Shown here piece by piece: positions 10,845-17,742 of a DNA stretch of 64,000 bases. The stretch lies in the NCBI RefSeq assembly GCF_016919175.1, contig NZ_JAFFPU010000041.1, positions 1 to 64,000 on the forward strand, read 5' to 3'. The position numbers and the translations under genes are program-made. The notes under the pieces are model-generated. The model did no database searches, was not told the DNA's origin, and worked only from the letters and a program-made list of their open reading frames with translations. Origin of the DNA: Leptospira ainlahdjerensis. Its GTDB lineage: Bacteria > Spirochaetota > Leptospiria > Leptospirales > Leptospiraceae. The first letter of the stretch is position 1, and every line of letters begins with the position of its first letter.

Positions 10845-12131
10845 ATGGAAAGAAACGATTTGTCAGAAGAATTCGAAGACCTCGTGTCCTTAACCCTCTT
10901 CGGTGAAATCACGGAAGAACAAAAAGGACGATTGGATCAAATCGTTCATCAAGACCCGTCCTTGAAAGGACGTTACGAAAACTATATAAGAATGCAGGAA
11001 GGATTAAAACTTCATAAGGAGGCGCTTTTCAAACCTGTAGACGATCGTTCCAAAATGACTTCTTTCCAAATGTCTAAAAAGAATATTTTTAGAAATCGCG
11101 CCCTTCTCTTAGCAGCCGCCATTCCTTTGATCGTTTCCATCTATCTCTTGATCAGATTTCAAATCCCCTCTCAAACCGACTCGATCGTGATCCAAACGTT
11201 GGGCGATTGTGATCCGCAATCCGTCGCAGCAGACTGGATAAGAATGGATGAGAATCACTTCTGCGACGTGAAACTTCTTCGAACTCAAGGTTTGATTCAA
11301 TTTAGAATTTTTCCCAATTCGGCGGTAAAAATTTTAAGCCTCCCGAAAACAAACGGCGAAAAAGAGTCCTTGTCTTTGTATTTTGAAAAGGGAAGCCTTT
11401 TGTTAAACGAAACGATCGTCACCCAAGACAAAACAAAAATCTTCTGGAATGGAACTCGGATCGAGCTGTTGGGAACAAAAGTTTTGATCGAAGATTCCAA
11501 AACAGGTCGAAGCCTCAAGGTTTGGGACGGTTCCGCATCGGTTCGTTCGGGAATTAGATATCTGCTTCCATTCTTACTTTTTCCACCTAAGGACTGGACT
11601 CAAACCATCGGTGAAAAAGACAAAGATTTGTTAAACGACATCAGAAATGAAATAGTTTCGGATTCCATTCTGGAAACAAAACCGTTCTTGTTTACCGGGG
11701 ATTCTAAAATTCTTTTTGGCGACCCAAACGGTTTCGATTCGGACCAAAAAAGAAAGCTGGAAGAACTGCGGAAAATTAAAAACATTCTCACGCTCGATCT
11801 CAATCAAAACAAAACTACGAAGTTTACTCCACAAAATCTCAAGGAACTTGAAAAGGTTTTGCAAAATTTGGGAAGTTTACAAATCCCTGATCTCGGAGAA
11901 AAAGCTGCGGAACCGGTCATAAACGATAAAAAAGAAAAAACTTCAGTCCGCGCAGAAAAGATAAAGTTCGAAAAGGAAGAACCGATTCGACTGGGCAATA
12001 AGACGATCAAACTCAAAGATGGATCGGAGTGGAAAGGAAATCTCATTCAATATGAAAATCAGTATGTCCTTGAAATCGAAGGTACAAAAAGAATCATCAA
12101 AGCCGAAGACGTAGAATCCATCTCATTCTAG
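10845..12131 (+). CDS. FecR-type transmembrane anti-sigma factor with C-terminal LKDGS module
   Basis: A 428-residue partner of the upstream sigma factor. Residues 1 to about 80 are an acidic cytoplasmic anti-sigma region, 86-104 one membrane helix (LLLAAAIPLIVSIYLLIRF), about 120-230 a periplasmic FecR-like beta domain (LFEKGSLLLNETIV-like repeats), then a charged region. The last 46 residues (383-428) form a small module containing IKLKDGSEWKGNL that is also found in the next gene product. Anti-sigma function is inferred from position, topology and the FecR-like domain; no zinc-binding ZAS motif is seen. The spacing of two bases after the sigma gene and 13 before the next gene indicates one operon. 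Confidence 0.75.
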   Translation: MERNDLSEEFEDLVSLTLFGEITEEQKGRLDQIVHQDPSLKGRYENYIRMQEGLKLHKEALFKPVDDRSKMTSFQMSKKNIFRNRALLLAAAIPLIVSIYLLIRFQIPSQTDSIVIQTLGDCDPQSVAADWIRMDENHFCDVKLLRTQGLIQFRIFPNSAVKILSLPKTNGEKESLSLYFEKGSLLLNETIVTQDKTKIFWNGTRIELLGTKVLIEDSKTGRSLKVWDGSASVRSGIRYLLPFLLFPPKDWTQTIGEKDKDLLNDIRNEIVSDSILETKPFLFTGDSKILFGDPNGFDSDQKRKLEELRKIKNILTLDLNQNKTTKFTPQNLKELEKVLQNLGSLQIPDLGEKAAEPVINDKKEKTSVRAEKIKFEKEEPIRLGNKTIKLKDGSEWKGNLIQYENQYVLEIEGTKRIIKAEDVESISF

Positions 12132-12144
12132 ATCAAAAGACTCC

Positions 12145-13098
12145 GTGAAAAATTTTCTTATTGTACATCGGTTCCGAATTCTAATTTGGATTCTTTTTTT
12201 ATTTCTGATAATAATTCCAAAACTGATCTTCGGAAATTCGGTTCTCTTAAAAGACGGCTCCGTTTTAAAAAACGTAAAAACTACATTAAGAGAAGATCAT
12301 GTGTTGGTGGAGGACCAATTCGGGAAGGTCGAAAAAATCGATCTTCAGCTTGTGGAAAAAATTCTCGTATCGGAAATTAAAAAAGAAGAAACTTCGACTC
12401 CGAAAGATTTCAAAAAATTCTACTTTTCCCTGATCGGGGCTCAGTGGAATTCCCGCGTTACCGAATCGATAAATCTAAATCGTCATTATACGTTTACTGA
12501 TTTGATCACAACCACCCTCTACATCGATCCCTATCTTGAAAAAAAGTATTCCTTAAAAGTTCAATCCGTTGGCTTGCAAGGGGAATACCGTATCAATTCC
12601 AATTTCGGGTTTTCCCTCGCCTTGGAACATAATAGCTTCCTATTTCCGGAAACCGCAATCTCTCCGTTAGTCGGAATCGTAACGAATTCGAGTTTAAATA
12701 CGATGCCGGAATATCAAACGTTAGCCGCAATCTCTACAACTGCTCTAATTCTCAATCTCAATTCGGGCGGATACAAAGGAGACAAACAATCCGGTTCGAA
12801 GTTCACCGTTTCGACACTCTCTCTTTCACCAAGTATTCGGTATTTTTTTCCGATTTCGGAATCGATATCCTGGTTCGCCCAGGTCGGAGTCGGATTTGGA
12901 AGAAGTTACGAGAGCGGGATTTATTCCAAACAATTGACCTACGGAGCCGCGTTGATAGGAACCGGTCTACAAGTGGAAGTTCGGTCTTATTTTTTCAACC
13001 TGACCTTTCAGTATAGAACTACCGATTTGAACGCATCCGTTCACTCTTATCGGTTCAACGAACCTTTGGTTTTAGTCGGTATCGGTATAAGAATGTAA
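12145..13098 (+). CDS. Predicted outer-membrane beta-barrel protein with N-terminal LKDGS module
   Basis: A 317-residue exported protein. The signal peptide ends near residue 30 (IFGNS). Residues 31-78 form a small domain with VLLKDGSVLKNV that resembles the C-terminus of the upstream anti-sigma factor. From about residue 90 to the end there are alternating amphipathic strands with many aromatic residues, ending in VLVGIGIRM, as in OmpW/OMP-b-brl-type small barrels. The start is GTG at 12145 with no clear ribosome binding site, consistent with coupling to the anti-sigma gene 13 bases upstream. By position it may be the receptor, the target or both of the sigma system; this is inference. Confidence 0.65.
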   Translation: MKNFLIVHRFRILIWILFLFLIIIPKLIFGNSVLLKDGSVLKNVKTTLREDHVLVEDQFGKVEKIDLQLVEKILVSEIKKEETSTPKDFKKFYFSLIGAQWNSRVTESINLNRHYTFTDLITTTLYIDPYLEKKYSLKVQSVGLQGEYRINSNFGFSLALEHNSFLFPETAISPLVGIVTNSSLNTMPEYQTLAAISTTALILNLNSGGYKGDKQSGSKFTVSTLSLSPSIRYFFPISESISWFAQVGVGFGRSYESGIYSKQLTYGAALIGTGLQVEVRSYFFNLTFQYRTTDLNASVHSYRFNEPLVLVGIGIRM

Positions 13099-13120
13099 AA
13101 AACCGGATAAGGCGGTTTTT
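13098..13120 (+). terminator. Intrinsic terminator of the sigma-factor operon
   Basis: An 8-bp stem AAAAACCG/CGGTTTTT (13098-13105 with 13113-13120) around a 7-base loop, directly at the stop codon of the outer-membrane protein gene. The 3' arm itself supplies the T-run. Confidence 0.65.
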
Positions 13121-13169
13121 GAAATCCACTCCGTATAAGAAGTATTCATTAAAACAAGGAAGAAAATAA

Positions 13170-13216
13170 ATATTTTAAGAATATTAGAAAAATGGAAATA
13201 AGCTCGGTTCTTCCTC
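13170..13216 (+). repeat. Right copy of the 47-bp direct repeat flanking the sigma-factor cassette
   Basis: It matches 8294-8340 (first 32 bases identical, 43 of 47 overall). It holds the last codons and stop of dinB on the minus strand and, on the plus strand, a relic of the RecQ tail ILRILEKWK followed by stop. Confidence 0.9.
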
Positions 13217-14272
13217 GACCAGGTTCGGATGAGAAAGGCTGATTCCCAAAAGCCGAATCGCTTTGTTTGCAACCGATTTTCCGTCCTTAATTTCCATAAA
13301 TTCCTCCAAAAGCGAAGAAGCGATATGGAACAAATCGTCTGCCGTAAAAATCGTTTCGGGAAGAGTTTTGGACCTCGTTTTCAAAGTAAAATCGTGGAAC
13401 TTGATTTTCAGAGTTAAGGTTCTTCCGGAAAAATCCCGTTTTTTCAAACGCCGTTCCACTTCGCCGGAAACGTATTTGAGTTGGTTGAAAAGATCTTCTT
13501 TTTCGATTCGATCCTGATCAAAAGTGATTTCCGCACCGAGAGATTTTCGTTCTCTCGAAGATTCCACTTCTCTGTCGTCTTCTCCTCTCGAAATTTTATA
13601 ATAATAGATTCCCATCTTTCCGAAGTGTTGTACGAGTTCTTCGATACTTTTTGTTCGAAGATCCTTTCCGGTCCGGATCCCCAATTCTTCCATTTTTTGA
13701 GCCGTCACTTTACCAACTCCGTGAAAGCTACTCACTGGCAAAGGTTCGATAAACGAGACGACGTCTTCCGGTAAAACGACTGTGAGTCCGTTCGGTTTAT
13801 TTTTTTCGGAAGCCAACTTGGCGATAAACTTCGAATTGCCTACGCCGGCGGACGCTGTAAGGTTAGTTCGTTTTAGAATTTCACTTCGAATCTCCTTTGC
13901 GATCGTGACCGCATAAGGAATATTCTTTTTATTGAATGTAACATCCAGATAACCTTCGTCCAAGGACAACATCTCAACTCGATCGGTGTATTCTAAAAAT
14001 ATTTCTTTGATTTGTCCGGAAACTTCCTTATAAGCTTCGAAACGAGGAAAGACAAAAATCGCCTGAGGAGCCAGCTGAGCCGCCCTCGAACAAGGCATTG
14101 CGGAACGAACGCCGAACTTTCTCGCTTCGTAAGAAGCAGCCGCCACAACTGATCGACTTCCGGGGGGACCGCCTACGATCAAAGGTTTCCCCTTATACTC
14201 TGGAAAATCCCTTTGTTCCACGGAAGCATAAAAGGCATCCATATCCACGTGAATGATTTTTCGTGGTTCCAT
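13184..14272 (-). CDS. dinB: DNA polymerase IV (Y-family translesion polymerase)
   Basis: An error-prone lesion-bypass polymerase of 362 residues. The N-terminal palm holds HVDMDAFYASVEQRD with the first catalytic aspartates. SLDEGYLDV supplies the remaining Asp-Glu pair, SAGVGNSKFIAKLASE is the family signature, and a helix-hairpin-helix thumb (FHGVGKVTAQKMEELG) precedes the little-finger domain. The C-terminus EEEPSLFPFF lies within the right flanking direct repeat. No match to the Leptospira LexA site TTTG-N5-CAAA was found in the short upstream region. Confidence 0.95.
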   Translation of the reverse strand: MEPRKIIHVDMDAFYASVEQRDFPEYKGKPLIVGGPPGSRSVVAAASYEARKFGVRSAMPCSRAAQLAPQAIFVFPRFEAYKEVSGQIKEIFLEYTDRVEMLSLDEGYLDVTFNKKNIPYAVTIAKEIRSEILKRTNLTASAGVGNSKFIAKLASEKNKPNGLTVVLPEDVVSFIEPLPVSSFHGVGKVTAQKMEELGIRTGKDLRTKSIEELVQHFGKMGIYYYKISRGEDDREVESSRERKSLGAEITFDQDRIEKEDLFNQLKYVSGEVERRLKKRDFSGRTLTLKIKFHDFTLKTRSKTLPETIFTADDLFHIASSLLEEFMEIKDGKSVANKAIRLLGISLSHPNLVEEEPSLFPFF

Positions 14273-14322
14273 CTTCTATTTCAGGTCAAATTATAAAATA
14301 CTATACATTTGTAACCTATTTT

Positions 14323-15060
14323 TTAAACAGGCTTTTTTCCTTCTGTTCGAATTAGCGTCAAAACTCGAACCGACCTGGCCCCGTTTTCTAAGAGAATTCT
14401 CGCGAGTTCGTTTGCAGAAGCCCCGGTTGTAAACACGTCGTCCAAAAGAAGGTAATCTCCTTCTAAACTTCCTTTATACTCCTCTTTGATTTGGAATGCA
14501 AGCCTTGCGTGGATAAATCGATCGGCGTAACTTTTACCCGCCTGTTTTTCTCGGCTAATCTTGACGACTGGCGCGAGCAACGGAAACGGAAACGGAAGAA
14601 ATTTTCGCAATCTTTTCAGGGCGAAGTCGTAGGATTCGAAAGGTTTTTTTTTCTTTTTTTGATACCAACGTGTTTGTGTCGAAGGCATCACGACAATTCC
14701 CGAGAAGGAAATTTTTTTCCAAGAAACGAGTTCTCTTTTCATTCCAAGACTCAGATAAACCGAAAGTAAATAGACCGATTGAAATTTTACGAAGTTGACT
14801 ACCTTTGCCAAAAACGGAGTTCTACTTCTTAAAAATTTTAATTCCTCGAAAAAAAAATTTCTGGAAGAACAGAAGGAACATTCTTCTCCCGGATTCCATT
14901 CTTTGCAGATTTTACATTCCGTTCCTTGGAACGTTACCGGGTTTCGATTTTCGTTGTGACAGAGTTTGCAGACGCCGATCTTGGAGGAAAAAAAATCGTG
15001 ACGTCCGCAAAACTCACAAGAAGAAGGGAGAAATAAATCGAAGAATTTCCAAAAGCCCAT
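14323..15060 (-). CDS. comF: ComF-family phosphoribosyltransferase-like protein
   Basis: A double-zinc-ribbon N-terminus (CEFCGRH, CKLC, CKICKEW, CSFC) is joined to a type I phosphoribosyltransferase domain with the PRPP-binding loop YLLLDDVFTTGASANEL. ComF/GntX proteins are linked to DNA uptake or use of external DNA in other bacteria; the role here is not shown by the sequence. I take the ATG at 15060, giving 245 residues: the longer frame to 15129 would read through the terminator hairpin of the upstream gene. The ribosome binding site is weak. Confidence 0.8.
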   Translation of the reverse strand: MGFWKFFDLFLPSSCEFCGRHDFFSSKIGVCKLCHNENRNPVTFQGTECKICKEWNPGEECSFCSSRNFFFEELKFLRSRTPFLAKVVNFVKFQSVYLLSVYLSLGMKRELVSWKKISFSGIVVMPSTQTRWYQKKKKKPFESYDFALKRLRKFLPFPFPLLAPVVKISREKQAGKSYADRFIHARLAFQIKEEYKGSLEGDYLLLDDVFTTGASANELARILLENGARSVRVLTLIRTEGKKPV

Positions 15061-15100
15061 AACCGAATCGGTTCTCGGAAGAGTGAGAAGAGAATAAAAA

Positions 15101-15119
15101 AGCCCGGAAAATCCGGGCT
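15101..15119 (-). terminator. Intrinsic terminator between the OmpL47-type gene and comF
   Basis: An 8-bp stem AGCCCGGA/TCCGGGCT with a 3-base loop, with A- and T-runs on both sides so it can act in both directions. On the minus strand it lies 31 bases after the stop of the gene at 15150-16229 and is followed by TTTTTTTA. Confidence 0.85.
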
Positions 15120-15149
15120 TTTTTGCCACCTTGAAAAAAAAATGAATTC

Positions 15150-16229
15150 TTATCTTCTTGGAGGGGTGGAAGTTGTAGGCGCTGGAGCCGGTGCAGGTTG
15201 AGCCGCTGGCTGAGTGTTGCTGCTGGAACCTGCATCCACTTTACGAATTTCCGTAGTCGGAGGATTTACATCCACGGAAAAGCTGACTTTTTTCGTTTCG
15301 CTTTCGTTTCCAACATTGTCAACCGCCTTTGCTTCGATTGTGTGCTCACCTTGAGAATCGATCACGATCGATTCTGCATAAGGAACGAAATCGGCGGCAT
15401 TGTCGACTTTGATCAGAATTCTTTTGATTCCGGATTGTCCGTCTAACGCCTTGATGGTGAAAGAGTTTCCTTTTCTGGAATACGTTTTTCCGTCGATGAT
15501 CACAAGAGGAGTATTTCCTTGAATTTCAACTTCCGGTTTTACGTCGTCCAGGGTAACCACCAGGATCGCTTCTGAAGTCGAGTTTCCGGAATTGTCCACT
15601 GCGGAATACTTGATCAGATTTACTCCGGCTTTCTCAAGTTTGATAGGCTGGTTGTCGTAAGTTTTCAGATCCCCGCCGTTGATGGAATACTTTACTTCTT
15701 TCACTCCGGAAAGACCGTCGATCGCGGTGATAGTATAAGTTACGTTCTTAGAACCGTAATTGTATCCGTCGAGATTGTAAAGAATTTCGCTCGGAGCGAT
15801 TTTAACGGTAGGAGCGGTGTTATCCACCACTACGACGAGAGCCTTTGCAGGTTCTTTGTTTCCAGCTTTATCCACAGCTCTGTAAGTAAGACGGTTTACA
15901 CCTTCTTTCAGAATTGCGATCGGAGAAGTATATTTTGCGTAATCAGCATCGCCGATCTTGTATTCAATATAATCCACTGTGCTGGAATCGTCTTTTGCGG
16001 AAATTTCAAAAGAACTTTTAGAGTTCACGTAAAGATCTGCATTCTTTACTTCATCACTTTGAGTATTTCCCGCATTTTTAGTGCTAGCCGCAGGCGCGGT
16101 TGCCCCTGTTTGCCCTTGGGTCGTTGCCTGAGGGGTAGAATTTTCGTCCAGATCTTCCTGAGCTACGAGAGCCACGGAAAAGGACATTAAAAAAGCGATT
16201 GCGAGTCTTGCGAGATAAGAACCCTTCAT
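15150..16229 (-). CDS. OmpL47-type Ig-like surface protein
   Basis: A 359-residue exported protein. The signal peptide (about 1-23, ending VALVAQ) is followed by a Thr/Ala/Gln-rich linker (about 28-60), then three repeats of about 85-90 residues with the recurring pattern ISAKDDSS...YSINGGDLKTY...I.L...G.N.I.Y.AVDNSGN, which is the OmpL47-type/Ig-like beta domain known from Leptospira surface proteins that bind host matrix. The C-terminal 30 residues are Pro/Ala-rich. Size and architecture recall OmpL37, but I cannot confirm that name. The start is fixed by AGGAG six bases before the ATG. It is transcribed divergently from the FlaA-like gene. Confidence 0.75.
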   Translation of the reverse strand: MKGSYLARLAIAFLMSFSVALVAQEDLDENSTPQATTQGQTGATAPAASTKNAGNTQSDEVKNADLYVNSKSSFEISAKDDSSTVDYIEYKIGDADYAKYTSPIAILKEGVNRLTYRAVDKAGNKEPAKALVVVVDNTAPTVKIAPSEILYNLDGYNYGSKNVTYTITAIDGLSGVKEVKYSINGGDLKTYDNQPIKLEKAGVNLIKYSAVDNSGNSTSEAILVVTLDDVKPEVEIQGNTPLVIIDGKTYSRKGNSFTIKALDGQSGIKRILIKVDNAADFVPYAESIVIDSQGEHTIEAKAVDNVGNESETKKVSFSVDVNPPTTEIRKVDAGSSSNTQPAAQPAPAPAPTTSTPPRR

Positions 16230-16339
16230 TTTACACTCCTATGAATTAGGTTAATTAGTTTTTTGACGATATTCGGATAGTGGAAACCTTTGGAAGAAGC
16301 GTGTCAACTGATTCTAAGAAAAAAAAATCCTTCCGGCCC

Positions 16340-16993
16340 ATGAGAGAGACCGGGATTCAAAATTACGTTCTCTTCGTGATGCTGCTTTTTTTCAAACTGT
16401 CCGATGCGGTGGACGCTCAGGAAAAATCACCGGCGGAAATTTGGAAACAAGTGGTCGTAGAGGATTTTGAAACCAAAGAATGGAATACGAAAAATCTCAA
16501 GACACGATTGGCGGAAGAATACTTTCCGGACATAAGAACCTCCTCTCTTTTGCTCAGTCCGGAGCGCAATTCTTCCAAAAGTCTTCTTTTGGAAGTGCCC
16601 GCAGAAAAAAATCAATCCTTTGAAATCCTCTGGGAATCTCCTTGGAGAACCCGAGGTTTTGTTCAGGAATTCCAATTTCACGTCTATTCCTCCGGTTCCG
16701 GCGCCTCACTTTACGTTTTGTTAAGAGATTCTACTTTAGAAGTTAAGAAAATACTAATTACCCATCTGAGTTTTGAAGGATGGAAAAAGATCAAACTCAA
16801 CGTGGTGAGAAAGATCAGACAAGACGATATTATTTTTACGAAACAAGCCCCCGTGGAATTTTTAGGACTTCTCTACGAAGCTCCTTTCGAGATGAAACGG
16901 GGAACCAGGGATCTATTCGCGATCGATGACATTCTCGCGATCATTCGAGACAAGAATCGAATGTTTCCAAACGATAAAACTTTAGTCCGTTAA
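16340..16993 (+). CDS. FlaA-like flagellar filament outer-layer domain protein
   Basis: An exported protein of about 217 residues. The signal peptide (about 1-26, ending DAVDA) is followed by a single domain resembling spirochaete FlaA sheath proteins: VVEDFETKEWNTKNLK at the start, FQFHVYSSGSGASLYVLLRD in the middle, FEGWKKIKLNVVRKIRQDD and LFAIDDILAIIRD near the end. FlaA coats the periplasmic flagellar filament; a carbohydrate-binding-like fold in another envelope role is possible. The ATG at 16340 gives a classical signal peptide; a GTG at 16280 would add 20 residues. Neither has a good ribosome binding site. No other flagellar genes are nearby. Confidence 0.55.
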   Translation: MRETGIQNYVLFVMLLFFKLSDAVDAQEKSPAEIWKQVVVEDFETKEWNTKNLKTRLAEEYFPDIRTSSLLLSPERNSSKSLLLEVPAEKNQSFEILWESPWRTRGFVQEFQFHVYSSGSGASLYVLLRDSTLEVKKILITHLSFEGWKKIKLNVVRKIRQDDIIFTKQAPVEFLGLLYEAPFEMKRGTRDLFAIDDILAIIRDKNRMFPNDKTLVR

Positions 16994-17742
16994 ACAAAAC
17001 CGATTTTTATAAAAGAAGAATGTTTTGAGTCCTTTGTCCTATCCTGCGACCGCAATTTTTTAGAAATTAAATTCCTTTTTTTTAATATACTATCTAAGAC
17101 GAAATTCGAAGAAGGGATTCTTTTTCGAAATAAAATCGTTTCAAAGTTTTTAGTTTCCGGTTTCCTAACAGATCGAGAGCAAACTTCTCACCTCGGATAG
17201 CTATCCCATGAATTGAGAGGAACTGCAAGGAGAATTGTCCGACAAGTAAGAATTTTGTAGGAATTCCTAGATAAGAATTTTTTCTTGTGAAAAGTTTGAT
17301 TTTCTGATAGAGGAAAGTCTCCGGATTTTTTCCCGCCACCCACCCCTCCACCCAAGATCAGGGTGGGGCCCGCGACTTTTACAGAAGAGTTGTCGGAGTT
17401 CCGACGGATTCTTCCTTAAAATTTCAGCCAACTTTTAGGGAAGGTTATTCTCTGGGTCGGAATGGAATTCTGATTTGGAGCCTTTGGGAAACTCTAAAAA
17501 TGCGGGAACTCTTCGCGCATTTCGAATAAAAGAACGATGTGCACTTTTACGAAAAATCAATGAGATACAATTTGTGGGAGCTTATAGGAATTGATTAGAA
17601 CTTTATAAACCGGATTTTTTCATATAGGTATTCGGATAAATTTTTAGATCTTTATGAGCGGTATCTTTTGCAAAGAAAGGGTAAGAAAAAACTCTCCGAT
17701 CAAAAAATTCGAACGATCCAAAAACGCAGGTTCGGCTGCGAT
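16994..17742. other. 749-bp intergenic region with one structured repeat
   Basis: It contains repeat copy A (17222-17405). The right part (17420-17740) has the flanking sequence GGGAAGGTTAT also seen near other copies and an imperfect palindrome around 17501-17520. No supported coding region is seen. Confidence 0.6.
17222..17405 (-). repeat. Intergenic structured repeat, copy A
   Basis: Inverted relative to copy B. Core ends are GTCGGAGTTCCGAC (17392-17405) and GTAGGAATTCCTAG (17258-17271), with the GC-rich hairpin of CCACCC and GGGTGGGG runs at about 17335-17370. An outer arm at 17222-17257 reading AGGAGAATTGTCCGACAAG matches, inverted, the arm beyond the right end of copy B. Confidence 0.85.

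Noticed and set aside
14273..14322. LexA (SOS) box upstream of dinB
   Set aside because: No match to TTTG-N5-CAAA was found; the nearest string, TTTGACCTGAAAT, lacks the second half.
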